A DNA stretch of 45,912 bases, from the IMG/VR virus record IMGVR_UViG_3300007539_000039, positions 1 through 45,912 of that record. One strand, 5' to 3'. The notes beneath the pieces were generated by a model. The model saw only the letters and a list, made by a program, of their open reading frames with translations. It was not told the origin of the DNA and searched no databases. The position numbers were made by a program, and so were the translations under genes. Shown piece after piece: positions 7,261-16,135 of this stretch. Numbering within the stretch: position 1 is the first letter of the stretch; each line of letters starts with the position of its first letter. This DNA comes from a virus.

Positions 7261-8995
7261 AGGTCAGTTCTCTCTTGAGGAATTCGAGAGCTCGATAGAC
7301 GTAAGGAGTCAGGTCGAGCTTGGGGTCCGCCAGCAGGGGGAGATCCGGAGCCTGCGGGTGGGGGATCTGTCGCATGTTTTGGATTAGCGACAGGAAAGTG
7401 CCAATGCTTTGCTGAGTGGCTTGCGCCATGCGGAATGGGTAGCCACTGAGCATTGCGCTGCGCTCTTCGTCGGTCTTATCCGGGAAGAGATACCGCAGGG
7501 CTTCGATGCTATTGACACCGAGCTCCTGCAGGTTTCGCACAACAATGCTTGAGTTCAGTATATCTTCCGTGGAATCCTCAAAGACCGGTCCCTTCCACCG
7601 CCACTCGATCTTGCGGTCGCCATCAGGGATCAGTCCAACCACACCATCAGGGAGCTGCCTGGCTTGAACGGCTTCGCGAATCTTGGCGTCGAGCGTCGCC
7701 TCATATTGCTGATACGCCTGCTGGAATCCCGCCAGCGCCTGCTGGAATTGACTGTCGTCCGGGAGCTCTTCCCTCAGAGGAGCCGGCGGCGCCTCCAGGC
7801 CGATCGCTGCCGAGAACGAATCACGGAAGATGCGCTCCTCATGGAAGATCACCAAGGCCAGGAGCTTGCACAGGCCATAAGTCAGCAGCCCGCGGCACTT
7901 GCGCGCTGCCGTGGTTGCTGCCCGGCCGTAGAGGGATTTGATCTCGTAAGCCGTCGCGCCGGAGCTGATACCCAGCTCATCCACGCCGCCGAGGGCATTG
8001 CGCAGCTCCTCGCGGTACTGACGGGCGTAGAGGTTCTGGTCGCCTGAAACGGCATCAGGCGTGATGTAGCCAATGCGATCGGTTGCCTCGATGTTGGCGA
8101 TGATCCGTGGCACCTTGACGCCGCCAGGACCGCTTGAACCCAGGGGGCTGCTGACTCGCGTCGATGGTCGATTCGCGGCATAGAAGCCCGCCTGCGAGCT
8201 GATCGTCGGGCGCATCTCTTCGCTATCGCCCGATTCCAGGATGTCCTGCTTGGGTCGGCTGGCGTAGAGCGTTGGATTCCCGAAGAACGTGATGTTCGTT
8301 CGGATGTTGCGGACCAGGTCATCATGCGTGATGATGTGATCCGCCAGCCAATCAAACTCGCCGGTAGCGTCCATCCCGGTCGAGCGCATGTTGTTGAACG
8401 CTTCAACCGCCGGGATAAACCCCAGGCTGTTACGCAGAGTCCTGGTGCTGTTCGGCGCGTAGTTCAGCGACGCAATGCCGGCGTCGAAGCTTGGTTTCTC
8501 GGTCGTGATCGATTCTTTGATCGTGTCCCGCCGCACCTGCAGTTTGACGTAACGCAGCGAGCCCCCGTCGCCCGCAACACCCGGCACAGCAGCCAGGCCG
8601 TCGCGCACCGTGAAGCTGTAGATCAGTTCGACCTCTTCCAGTTCACCAGCAGCGTCGTAGTAAGCCCGGTAGTTGTCCTTGCTGAACCACATCAGCCGGT
8701 ACGTGTCCCGAACCGGGCGGAAATACCACAGACCCTTGCCGTCGATCAGGAAGTCATCGATGATCCCCTCGAGCCGGGCATCGATCTCATTCTCCTGGAT
8801 CAGCGTTGCCAGGAAGTTCTTACGGAACCCGAAAGTATCCTGCGCAGGGTAGAACTCAAGACCCTGGCGCAGCATGAACAACCGCATCTGCGCGAGATGC
8901 GAGTTCACGACCATCGTGTCGACCCCGGACGTCCCCTCCCGCTTGCGGGCGGATTCGAGGATACGGCGGAAGCGCTCAGTCTTGGGCTGGCTCAT
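6785..8995 (-). CDS. portal protein
   Basis: 736 residues, placed directly after TerL as in most tailed phages. The portal ring joins head to tail and passes DNA during packaging and ejection. Supporting features are the size, an N-terminal alpha/beta region with long charged helices, a central strand-rich part (ITFFGNPTLYASRP) and a Gln-rich coiled-coil helix (QALAGFQQAYQQYEATLDAKI) before a helical segment ending near residue 578. Beyond that the frame is Gly/Pro/Ser-rich and overlaps the next gene for 476 nt; this tail may be real or an open frame produced by base composition. No invariant motif proves the assignment. Confidence 0.72.
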   Translation of the reverse strand: MSQPKTERFRRILESARKREGTSGVDTMVVNSHLAQMRLFMLRQGLEFYPAQDTFGFRKNFLATLIQENEIDARLEGIIDDFLIDGKGLWYFRPVRDTYRLMWFSKDNYRAYYDAAGELEEVELIYSFTVRDGLAAVPGVAGDGGSLRYVKLQVRRDTIKESITTEKPSFDAGIASLNYAPNSTRTLRNSLGFIPAVEAFNNMRSTGMDATGEFDWLADHIITHDDLVRNIRTNITFFGNPTLYASRPKQDILESGDSEEMRPTISSQAGFYAANRPSTRVSSPLGSSGPGGVKVPRIIANIEATDRIGYITPDAVSGDQNLYARQYREELRNALGGVDELGISSGATAYEIKSLYGRAATTAARKCRGLLTYGLCKLLALVIFHEERIFRDSFSAAIGLEAPPAPLREELPDDSQFQQALAGFQQAYQQYEATLDAKIREAVQARQLPDGVVGLIPDGDRKIEWRWKGPVFEDSTEDILNSSIVVRNLQELGVNSIEALRYLFPDKTDEERSAMLSGYPFRMAQATQQSIGTFLSLIQNMRQIPHPQAPDLPLLADPKLDLTPYVYRALEFLKRELTYAGQYNDGDGSGDPAALDPIQRGRADRGLPVDTASSSRFVPDAPGSGLLPGGSGFGSAGQSMAGGVPGSPRQLERDAAIPAPGVLLGSDPTGGPYPGGLSAGTGELPGGPVRFGAADLSVPTNAGLFPADSGTGAELQQRADRSRQRRVSAKRQQRKP

Positions 8996-9004
8996 CTGTC
9001 CATG

Positions 9005-10549
9005 TTAGGTCCATTCGATATGCGCAGCCCCGCGACGCATCAGGCCCTGTACCACGATATTGAGGCTGTCGGCGCAGTCATCATGAGGGCTATGGCCGAA
9101 GTTCGTAATCTCATCGATCATGTAGCTGAAGTCCCGGTACTTGTTGAAGATGATCTTCTTGCCCTGAAACAGGCCCAGGATTCCCCGCAACCGGGCCAGC
9201 TTGTCGCCCCGGAAGCCCTTCACCGGTGAGACGTGCAGGTTATAGAGCTGCCATTCGTTGAACAGCACGCGCTTGAGGTCTCCCTCGAAGCTCTTCTGGT
9301 AGGCCACGACCTCAGGCCAGATCGTCACCGGTGAGTTGGTCTGGAAATACTGACCCTCATCGTTCGTGGCCAGCAGGTTCCACTCCAGCAATAGCTCGCA
9401 CAAGGCCTCGATCTTCTCGATATTGCCCATCGATCTCATGCGCCGGTAGTCGATGATGTAACACTTGTCGTCGACCCGCCCTGCCAGCGTGAAGACAGTC
9501 CAGTCGTTCCGCTCGCTCATGCCGGCCGAGAGATCGATACCGACGCCGATCGTGTCATACGTGTCAGGCACTTCGCCCCGCACAAACAACTCGGGACTGA
9601 TCCCCAACTCCGTGGAGCGCACCGGCTGGTTGAGATACTGATACGAGAATGCAATGCGATCGTCGCTCTGCAGTTTGAGCAGGTACTTCGTCGACCACAT
9701 CTCCGGCCAGTAGGACTTGGGTCTACCGTCCTCGTCGTAACGCAAGGCCGACTGCGTGATGCACTTCCACCCCTTCTTCTCGGTGAAGATCGTCGCGAAC
9801 AGGTCATCGAAGTGGAACCTGGTCCCTAGTGCAATCGCTCGAGCCCCCTGGAACATGGTCGGCACGATCACGTTTGTCCAGTTCGTTTCCATCTCCCGGC
9901 GGATGTCGGGATTCGCGATCGACGCAGCACTCTTGATCGCGTCATCCACAATGATCAGGCTGGAGCGCTTGGAGGTGATCGTCCCCTTCAGGCCAGCACA
10001 AGCGATCGTGAAAGCGTCTTCACCACGAACGTCGATGCCAGCGTGATCCCAGTCAATGCTCCAGAGCTCGTCAGAGGTCTTCGTCTTGGATAGTCGAACG
10101 CAGGGGAAGACCTCCTGATACTCCTTGGAGTTGATCAAATTCTTGATAGCTGCACTCTTGCCTCGGGCTACATCTTGGTTGTACGAAACGTAGAGAATAC
10201 GCAGTAATCTCTTGCTTAAAGCGTGTCTTCCAATTAGCCATCCCAGCAGAAGGCCGATCACAGTCGATTTTGCGCTACCCCTCGCGCTGAGCAAGCATGT
10301 ATTGGGGCCTGCAATATCTTGCAAATGATCATTGCTGAGCCCTGTAAGAATCTCCCGGTGCCACTCTTTCATATGACGGGCGGGAGGCTTGCCCATCAGC
10401 GTGCAGAAATATCCGAAGTTCTCGCGTGCCTTGAGGACGTGAGGCGGGATAACCTCCTCAACGACCTCGACCTCGGGCTCTTTCTTGATGTTCTGGGCTG
10501 CCTTGAGCGCGCTTCGCTTGCGCGCTAGGGCAATCGATACACCTGCCAT
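9005..10549 (-). CDS. terL: terminase large subunit
   Basis: 514 residues. It powers translocation of DNA into the prohead and cuts concatemers. Residues 88-96 (SARGSAKST) are the Walker A loop and 197-203 (SLIIVDD) Walker B with its acidic pair. ALGTRFHFDD (~240-249) fits the coupling region. In the C-terminal RNase H-like nuclease, GVGIDLSAG (about 336-343) supplies the first metal-binding Asp, and SPHDDCADSLN near the C-terminus gives the last acidic cluster. Length is normal. It follows the TerS candidate by 67 nt and precedes the portal gene. Confidence 0.95.
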   Translation of the reverse strand: MAGVSIALARKRSALKAAQNIKKEPEVEVVEEVIPPHVLKARENFGYFCTLMGKPPARHMKEWHREILTGLSNDHLQDIAGPNTCLLSARGSAKSTVIGLLLGWLIGRHALSKRLLRILYVSYNQDVARGKSAAIKNLINSKEYQEVFPCVRLSKTKTSDELWSIDWDHAGIDVRGEDAFTIACAGLKGTITSKRSSLIIVDDAIKSAASIANPDIRREMETNWTNVIVPTMFQGARAIALGTRFHFDDLFATIFTEKKGWKCITQSALRYDEDGRPKSYWPEMWSTKYLLKLQSDDRIAFSYQYLNQPVRSTELGISPELFVRGEVPDTYDTIGVGIDLSAGMSERNDWTVFTLAGRVDDKCYIIDYRRMRSMGNIEKIEALCELLLEWNLLATNDEGQYFQTNSPVTIWPEVVAYQKSFEGDLKRVLFNEWQLYNLHVSPVKGFRGDKLARLRGILGLFQGKKIIFNKYRDFSYMIDEITNFGHSPHDDCADSLNIVVQGLMRRGAAHIEWT

Positions 10550-10616
10550 GGCCCCAATCTACCCGTTTCTCACTATTCATGGGAGAGGTCGGGTGGCCCG
10601 GCGGAAAATTTTGCCG

Positions 10617-11126
10617 CTACTTCTCACTCTCCAGTTGAGCCCAGACCGATTCGAACGCGGCATCGAGGGCCGCGATGACCTCGTCATTGCCCTTGAAGAT
10701 CTGTCGCAGGGATCGCATCACGACGTCAGCGCCAGCCAGGATCAACCCCCGGCGGTCGGACGACTTGGTCATCCGGTCGATCTCGATGATATGCCCACGC
10801 AGCTCCTTGGACAGATGCGCAATACGACTAGCAGCAGCATCCGGCTTGACCAGATCCATCGCCACCTGTTCGCGCAAGAAGTCCACATCCGCCTCGAGTT
10901 TGCAGATTTCACTCAGCAACAGCTCGCGCCGGTTCAGCTTCTTGAAGTTTCTACCGATCCAGCGCTCAAGGTCGATGAAGCTTCCCTCGTATCCCAGGAC
11001 GTTCGCGTAAAGCCAGATCTCCACCACCGAGTACGTGTTCTCGGCGTAGTTCAGGAAGGCTTCCCTGCGATCATCATCCAGCGCGGCAAGAAAGCGCTGA
11101 ACAGCAACCTCATCAAGACTCCTCAT
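10617..11126 (-). CDS. small terminase subunit candidate
   Basis: 169 residues, almost all helical. Residues 20-55 could hold a winged or HTH-like fold (YSVVEIWLYANVLGYEGSFIDLERWI). A long heptad-like helix (ELLLSEICKLEADVDFLREQV) follows, with another pair of helices at the C-terminus. DNA-binding N-terminus plus oligomerising helices next to TerL is the usual TerS plan. Assignment rests on position and helix pattern only. It overlaps the upstream gene by 4 nt. Confidence 0.5.
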   Translation of the reverse strand: MRSLDEVAVQRFLAALDDDRREAFLNYAENTYSVVEIWLYANVLGYEGSFIDLERWIGRNFKKLNRRELLLSEICKLEADVDFLREQVAMDLVKPDAAASRIAHLSKELRGHIIEIDRMTKSSDRRGLILAGADVVMRSLRQIFKGNDEVIAALDAAFESVWAQLESEK

Positions 11127-11680
11127 CCGTAGAACCTGGCTCCCTGCGAACGGATTGCACCACGAGCGTCGGCGCGCAGCTTCTTCTCTTCCTCTGTCTT
11201 CTGCTGCAGTGTGAGGCGGTCTTGCTGACCCGTCAGTCCGATCTGTCGCTCCTGACTATCGAACCCGTACTTCACTCCGGCAAGGTTCGCGTTGGCTGTG
11301 TACTTCGTGCCAGCAAGATCCTGATCAGCAGTGTACTTCACGCCCTCCAGCGCCCGTCCACTGGTCATGTCAGTCAGGTCGCGTGCAATGGCACCTTCCT
11401 GCGCCATGAGCTGACTGGCGTTGGCTGTCTTGAGGTTCTCAAGCCCGTATTGATAATCGCCCAGAGAGCTCATGAACGCATCGTTGTACGCGACCGCAAG
11501 ACCCGTATTGGCCTGGGTCCTGCCGATGTCAAAGAGTGATCCAGCCCCGAGCCCTGTGATGGTCTCGTTGGTTGGATACTTGTTCATCAGATCGGTGATG
11601 ATCTGAGTACCGCTACTGACGTAGTTCCCCGCCGTTGTCTGCGGGTTCCAGGCGCCAGAGGGGTTTGCGTACGATGCCAT
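11123..11680 (-). CDS. internal virion-like protein with 11-residue repeats
   Basis: 185 residues, family not recognised. Residues 111-143 hold three tandem 11-residue units (LEGVKYTADQD, LAGTKYTANAN, LAGVKYGFDSQ) leading into a charged helix (EEEKKLRADARGAIRS). Repeats of this period favour a right-handed coiled coil. Located among Ala/Gly-rich late genes, it may be an internal or tail protein. Start ATG is 11 nt after the upstream stop. Confidence 0.65.
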   Translation of the reverse strand: MASYANPSGAWNPQTTAGNYVSSGTQIITDLMNKYPTNETITGLGAGSLFDIGRTQANTGLAVAYNDAFMSSLGDYQYGLENLKTANASQLMAQEGAIARDLTDMTSGRALEGVKYTADQDLAGTKYTANANLAGVKYGFDSQERQIGLTGQQDRLTLQQKTEEEKKLRADARGAIRSQGARFYG

Positions 11681-11691
11681 GATTTAGCGCC

Positions 11692-12276
11692 TCAAGCGAA
11701 TAGGGCCGCAGCGGTCGCGCCAAGCCCGGTCAGCAGCGAAGCGACATTCGAAAAGTTCGGGTTCCGTGCAGCGGCTTGGGCGGCACGGTTTTTGTCACCC
11801 TCTCTCTCGAGATAACCGATAAAAGCGTCACGCGTGCCTGTATCCATTTCAGCCAGCCTTGCTTCGTGGCCGGTCAGCCTGTCGAGAATCCCGCTCTTCG
11901 CACCAATCAGGCGCAGGTCATTATCAGTCTTCGCGTTTTCGATGCTGGTGGTCTGCCGCGTCTCGATATCCGAGAGCTGGCCTTTGGTATCGACAAGCTG
12001 CGGAAGCTGCCTGCCAACCATATCCATTGTTGCTTGCTGACCGCGCAGTCCAATGTCCTGGAAATCCTTGAAGCGCTGAAGGGCTAGCTGCCACTTCTGT
12101 GGGTCATTGGGATCCTGTCTAGCCGCCCTCAGTGCCTGCTCCGTCTGAGCCAGCTTGAGTTGACTCTCAAGATCCTCAATGCTGCCAGCAGGGTGCTTGC
12201 CGGTCAGTGTTGTCCTTGCCCGGTCCTTCAGGGCCTGAGCGAATTCCGAGAGCAGATTAGAGGCTTCGCCGGCCAT
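11692..12276 (-). CDS. helical late protein
   Basis: 194 residues, unrecognised. Mostly charged helices (ESQLKLAQTEQALRAARQD; DIETRQTTSIENAKTDNDLRLIGAK) with a short hydrophobic C-terminus (VASLLTGLGATAAALFA) that could insert into a membrane. Such an amphipathic protein with a membrane tail, in a run of similar genes, fits ejected or internal virion proteins. It carries its own late-type element. Confidence 0.6.
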   Translation of the reverse strand: MAGEASNLLSEFAQALKDRARTTLTGKHPAGSIEDLESQLKLAQTEQALRAARQDPNDPQKWQLALQRFKDFQDIGLRGQQATMDMVGRQLPQLVDTKGQLSDIETRQTTSIENAKTDNDLRLIGAKSGILDRLTGHEARLAEMDTGTRDAFIGYLEREGDKNRAAQAAARNPNFSNVASLLTGLGATAAALFA

Positions 12277-12302
12277 TGATTACCAAACCGTCCTGTGTGA
12301 TC

Positions 12303-12309
12303 ATTCTAA
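12303..12309 (-). promoter_or_regulatory. late-type element TTAGAAT
   Basis: Minus-strand TTAGAAT, 26 nt before the ATG at 12276. Confidence 0.5.
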
Positions 12310-12315
12310 GAAGAC

Positions 12316-12765
12316 CTAACCAAGCCCCCTGAGAAGCTCTGTGGCGTAAGTATTGCTGCGCAAGGTCCTCTCGGCTCGACTCCTGGCCTGCCCAAGCGAG
12401 AACTTCTGTAGCCGCTCGATCAGCGCCAGTGGGTCCTCGATCCCTACCCCGGCGACCTGATCACCTGGCATGGCATTCTGAAACATCTGCCCGGCCAGGC
12501 GAAGAGCACCAGCACGGCGGACAGCCTGGCGCTGGAGCTGGTTCTGAGCTGCGATCGCGTCAAGGTTCATCTCCAGACGCTGGTTTGCTCCAATCTCGCG
12601 TAGACCCTCCGCTGCGAGGTCGGCCTCCATTAGCGCGTTTTGAGCGGGGAGCTGCCCCAGCGTTGTCATCCCTTGAGTGCTCAGGACGTCGCCAAAACCC
12701 CGAACAGGCTCAACCGGGCGGAAGCTCGCTAGGTAAGACGCTGCAACACCGCCGTCAAATGCCAT
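12316..12765 (-). CDS. helical late protein
   Basis: 149 residues, unrecognised. Ala/Gln/Arg-rich helices (DAIAAQNQLQRQAVRRAGALRLAGQM) with no clear membrane segment. Begins 3 nt after the neighbouring gene, so it is co-transcribed and probably translationally linked. Its composition matches flanking internal-virion-like proteins. Confidence 0.6.
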   Translation of the reverse strand: MAFDGGVAASYLASFRPVEPVRGFGDVLSTQGMTTLGQLPAQNALMEADLAAEGLREIGANQRLEMNLDAIAAQNQLQRQAVRRAGALRLAGQMFQNAMPGDQVAGVGIEDPLALIERLQKFSLGQARSRAERTLRSNTYATELLRGLG

Positions 12766-12768
12766 GGA

Positions 12769-13515
12769 TCAAGCTCCCAGAATTGCGTTGGTCATCGCGA
12801 TCGCCTGCTGAGCGCCACCGCGTTGCTGATCAAGTAGCGCCTGCGCGACAGCCCGCTGCATGAACTGCTCATTCTCAATCTGAGCCATGGCACCACGATT
12901 GCGGATTGCGACCTGCGCGGCTTGATCCTGCAGAGGCATCAGCATCCGCAGGCGATCGGCCTCTGACTCGGCAGCGGCGCGAGCTATGGCCTGCTGATTG
13001 CGGATGGCTCGGGACTCTGGAGAACCTTCGAATGCATCTGCGGCCATAGATGCTAGGCCGTACCCCAGTTCGCCGCCCGTAGCTCCGCCGATCGCCGCGC
13101 CTACCAACGCCCCGACGCCCGGTACTGGAATCAAAGTCTGGCCAATAGCAGCGCCAGCAAGGCCTCCACCTACGCTACCGAGCCCTCTGCCGCCTGCCTG
13201 AGCCAGGTTCCTTCCTGCTGACTCGCTGGGATCATTGATCTCGTTGGCAGCAGCTAACAGCGCAAGGATCGTCCCCGCGCCAGCCAATTTGCCCGGTCTA
13301 ACCCCAGAGATCTTGCCGCCTTTCATCGCGAAGGGGTTCACGAACTCCAGTACCGCATCACCGGCATTACGCGCCTGCCCACCCATCCGACGCAGGCGGA
13401 TTTCAAAGTCAGACATCGGCTGGGCGTCAAGCACCTCGGCATCGCCCCGACCGCCAGTAGCCGCTGCCAGTACACCCGGCCGGCCCAGGTAGATGTCGTT
13501 GACGTCGTATGCCAT
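12769..13515 (-). CDS. Gly/Ala-rich membrane-active late protein
   Basis: 248 residues. The centre (about 95-160) has long Gly/Ala stretches (GGRGLGSVGGGLAGAAIG; GVGALVGAAIGGATGGELGYG) like glycine-zipper segments that line pores or cross membranes. The C-terminal third is a charged helix ending in a Q/A-rich stretch. Glycine-zipper proteins encoded beside terminase genes in short-tailed phages are often ejected to extend the DNA channel. That role here is an inference. Confidence 0.6.
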   Translation of the reverse strand: MAYDVNDIYLGRPGVLAAATGGRGDAEVLDAQPMSDFEIRLRRMGGQARNAGDAVLEFVNPFAMKGGKISGVRPGKLAGAGTILALLAAANEINDPSESAGRNLAQAGGRGLGSVGGGLAGAAIGQTLIPVPGVGALVGAAIGGATGGELGYGLASMAADAFEGSPESRAIRNQQAIARAAAESEADRLRMLMPLQDQAAQVAIRNRGAMAQIENEQFMQRAVAQALLDQQRGGAQQAIAMTNAILGA

Positions 13516-13544
13516 CTTCCAGGCGGGCGCTATCTTATCGCACC

Positions 13545-13551
13545 ATTCTAG
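13545..13551 (-). promoter_or_regulatory. late-type element CTAGAAT
   Basis: Minus-strand CTAGAAT, 29 nt before the ATG at 13515. Confidence 0.5.
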
Positions 13552-13570
13552 GAAGGAGAAACTCGACTGC

Positions 13571-13900
13571 TCAGGCGAACCACTTTGCGCCCGCGGCCTT
13601 CCCTAGACCGCCGCCAAAGCCACCCGCGAAGCCGCCCAAGACATCGCCGCCAAAGTCCAACAGCTTGTTACCGAAACTATTGGCCTCGCGTTGCGATTCC
13701 GCCTGCTTATCTGCGATGTATTGTTGCGCGAGCAGTTGCGCCCGTGCTGCCAGGGTATTACCAGCCAGCGCAGACTCAGCCTTATTTCGATCCCCGGCAA
13801 TGGAACCGAGGGCATTGGCAGCGCTATCCGATCTTACGGAGTCAAAACCAGGAGTCATCCCCGCCATGCCGTAGCTACCGCTAAGGGATCCGTAAGCCAT
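13571..13900 (-). CDS. small late protein with Gly-rich tail
   Basis: 109 residues, unrecognised. A helical centre (ESALAGNTLAARAQLLAQQYIADKQAESQ) is followed by a Gly-rich hydrophobic C-terminus (DVLGGFAGGFGGGLGKAAG), again like a glycine zipper. Located 5 nt after the upstream gene. Confidence 0.6.
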   Translation of the reverse strand: MAYGSLSGSYGMAGMTPGFDSVRSDSAANALGSIAGDRNKAESALAGNTLAARAQLLAQQYIADKQAESQREANSFGNKLLDFGGDVLGGFAGGFGGGLGKAAGAKWFA

Positions 13901-13905
13901 GAGTG

Positions 13906-15222
13906 TTACGCAGCGGGCAGAGTAGTTTGTTCCTCTTCTTGCTCTACGGGCGCTCTACCCTTAAGAGCTCGACGAATTGATTCTAGGGTCTGCCCTCCAA
14001 CGGCAGCTCCGCCCATACCAAGACTGCTATAGAGGATAGTCTGCAGCGCCACATCGCGCTCATTGCGCATCTGAGCGTTCTCGTAATCGTTGTAGGCCTG
14101 CGCGACGTCTCGCTCGCTAACGCCACTCTTCGGCTTCATTGCCTCGGCCTTCTTCTCTATCCAGGTATCCCGCAGGTCAGCGGCCTCGCGCAGTTTGTTG
14201 CCCTCACCCGTCAAACCGGCCAGGCGCCGGCCGGCCTTACGCGCGCCGTATCGGCCGCCCATGACCGCAGCAACCGCAGGCAAGATCCCCGTGGCTACAG
14301 GAATGCTCTTGCCCAGGAAGGTCACCTCAGGGCCATGGATCCCTTCCAGTGTGCCCTTCAGTGGGAGCGAGCTGCTGAACAGATAGGCCTTGTACGCTTC
14401 GTATTCGCCGCGAGAGACATCAGGGCGCTCCTTGACGAATTCGTCATACGGCAGCAGCGAACCAGAGCGCCCGAGGAAATAGCGCGATCCTGCCTCAGCC
14501 AGTAGGTCGGCAGACTGCGTCGGATCGGCCTCGCTCGGCACGGCTGCCTTGTATCCCGGCAGACGATAGGCATTACCGATGCCCATGGAGATCCCGATCA
14601 CCGCAGGCAGCGTGGTTGCCATGCGGACGTTCCGGTTCTTGATTAGCGGGGCCGAACGACCGGGCGCCTGGTACTGCTGCGCCACCTGCTGCGTACCCTG
14701 CAGCATGGCGAGCTGCGTCAGGGCCTGTGGGGCATTCAGGAACCACCAGATATTGCGCAGGCCGTCGGATGCAGCGTCAGCCACGGCAACCCCGGCAGCT
14801 TGTGCCGTCGCGGCACGGAAGCTGTCACCGGTAGGAACCTCGCCATCGACGGTCGGGATCTGCCCCACACGAACCGTATTGCGCTGAACCTCGGGATCCG
14901 CCGCCCGGGCCGCATCGATGATCTCGAGTTCTTTCTTGCTGTATCCACCAAGAGGCAGATTGCCGATCGCAGCTCGCACCTTGCTCGCGTCATCGGGCAG
15001 TAGGTCGACCAACCTCCTCCCGAGTTGAGTGGATCCGACGCTTTCGGGTATTCGCTGCCTGGCGTAGTTCAGTGCAGGGGATCCCTGGAGCATGTACTCG
15101 ACAGGGGTTCCTTCGTATTCTTCGCCCTTCTCGCGCCGCATCTTGGCCGCAGCCGTTCCCGGTACCGCAGTCGCAGAGCGCTCAAAGGCGTAAAGAAGCT
15201 GTTCCGGAGTGAATTCAGCCAT
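13906..15222 (-). CDS. internal virion-like membrane protein
   Basis: 438 residues, no family recognised. Soluble N-terminal ~140 residues, then hydrophobic segments near 150-175 (IWWFLNAPQALTQLAMLQG), 205-220 (TTLPAVIGISMGIG), 305-325 (IPVATGILPAVAAVMGG) and 395-410, and a charged acidic C-terminus. The mixture of soluble and membrane-prone parts in a late gene suggests an ejected channel component. Its start overlaps the upstream stop by one base. Confidence 0.6.
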   Translation of the reverse strand: MAEFTPEQLLYAFERSATAVPGTAAAKMRREKGEEYEGTPVEYMLQGSPALNYARQRIPESVGSTQLGRRLVDLLPDDASKVRAAIGNLPLGGYSKKELEIIDAARAADPEVQRNTVRVGQIPTVDGEVPTGDSFRAATAQAAGVAVADAASDGLRNIWWFLNAPQALTQLAMLQGTQQVAQQYQAPGRSAPLIKNRNVRMATTLPAVIGISMGIGNAYRLPGYKAAVPSEADPTQSADLLAEAGSRYFLGRSGSLLPYDEFVKERPDVSRGEYEAYKAYLFSSSLPLKGTLEGIHGPEVTFLGKSIPVATGILPAVAAVMGGRYGARKAGRRLAGLTGEGNKLREAADLRDTWIEKKAEAMKPKSGVSERDVAQAYNDYENAQMRNERDVALQTILYSSLGMGGAAVGGQTLESIRRALKGRAPVEQEEEQTTLPAA

Positions 15223-15749
15223 CAGCCATACAGAGACGCCGATCCAGGGGCCAGCAGGGACCCACTACCGGTCAGCACAGAACCCAGCAGCGCTTCCTGC
15301 AGCATGCGCTCCTGCTCCTGCTGGAGCATGGCCTGCTGCTCCTGTTGGCTCTGCTGCTCCATGGCGCGTTCGTAAACCCCAGAGGCAATCGGCCGCGGGG
15401 CGAACATCGGCAGCGGCGCGGCAAGGATGTCACCGGCAGTCATAGCCTGAGACAGCTTCTGCTGGTAGAGCTCCTGCCCCAGCTTCTCCGCTTGCTTCCC
15501 GTACAAAGCCTTACCGCCCAGGCGACCCAGGCCGCTGCCCAGGAAGGATGAACCCGTGCCGATCAGCATGTCTTCGGCGGCCAGCCCGAGACGCTCTCCC
15601 AGGGAAGCTCCCTCTGGGGCCATGAAAGCGCCGATCGTCGCAAAGCCAGCCTCAGGGCCCAGTCGCAAAGCCCACTCCCCTGCGCTGCGAGGCAGGATCT
15701 GCTCAAGGGAGCTCAGGAGCTTCGGGATACCAGCAGCGAGTCGTTTCAT
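15222..15749 (-). CDS. late protein with Gly zipper and Gln-rich helix
   Basis: 175 residues, unrecognised. Hydrophobic Gly-rich region at ~30-85 (GFATIGAFMAPEGASLGERLG; GTGSSFLGSGLGRLGGKAL), then a Q/E-rich helix near 130-150 (EQQSQQEQQAMLQQEQERM). Overlaps both neighbours by one base, so it belongs to a tight operon with 13906-15222 and 15749-16027. Confidence 0.6.
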   Translation of the reverse strand: MKRLAAGIPKLLSSLEQILPRSAGEWALRLGPEAGFATIGAFMAPEGASLGERLGLAAEDMLIGTGSSFLGSGLGRLGGKALYGKQAEKLGQELYQQKLSQAMTAGDILAAPLPMFAPRPIASGVYERAMEQQSQQEQQAMLQQEQERMLQEALLGSVLTGSGSLLAPGSASLYG

Positions 15750-16027
15750 CAGGCCACGCCTCCGTCATCAGGCAGTCCGGGGCTAAAAGGGCCCTGGGTC
15801 CAGAAGCTTGTCCAGTCCCGGAAATAGCTCTTGGATTTCTTGTCTTGCGTCTGCGACCCGAACTCCCCATTCATGCCGATATTCCTTCGTAGCTCCGCAC
15901 CAGCAAACCGGATTGGTGTGCCGCTCTCGTAGCCGAAAGTGACCGGAGCCTCCTGCCGGGTCTTCTTGTTGTCGACCCCTTGACCCAGGGCGACGCCAAC
16001 GTCCTTTCCGTCGTACTGGAAGGCCAC
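15749..16027 (-). CDS. short late protein
   Basis: 92 residues with a GTG start chosen because a late-type element lies 23 nt upstream. Polar and Gly-rich, without hydrophobic segments; no family recognised. First gene of the operon running down to 13906. Confidence 0.55.
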   Translation of the reverse strand: MAFQYDGKDVGVALGQGVDNKKTRQEAPVTFGYESGTPIRFAGAELRRNIGMNGEFGSQTQDKKSKSYFRDWTSFWTQGPFSPGLPDDGGVA

Positions 16028-16050
16028 TAAACGATCAGCCTATTGAGATC

Positions 16051-16057
16051 AGTCTAA
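16051..16057 (-). promoter_or_regulatory. late-type element TTAGACT
   Basis: Minus-strand TTAGACT, 23 nt before the GTG at 16027. Confidence 0.5.
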
Positions 16058-16114
16058 CGAGAGCTCTTGCTGATCACATTCTTGTAGAAGTTTGCCTTTC
16101 TGACCATCTTGTCC

Positions 16115-16135
16115 GAGTAGTTGTCCGGACTACTC
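16115..16135 (-). other. hairpin at end of the 1076-residue gene
   Basis: GAGTAGT and ACTACTC pair perfectly around TGTCCGG and overlap the stop codon at 16134. There is no T-run. It may trim or attenuate the long transcript before the next late-type element. Confidence 0.35.

Noticed and set aside
8324-9229. 301-codon plus-strand frame opposite portal and TerL
   Set aside because: Shadow of two well-supported minus-strand genes produced by high GC content.
10556-10562. GTAGATT before TerL and a CTAACAT-like string before portal as late-type elements
   Set aside because: They lie only 6-7 nt from the start codons, outside the 17-37 nt spacing of the convincing copies.
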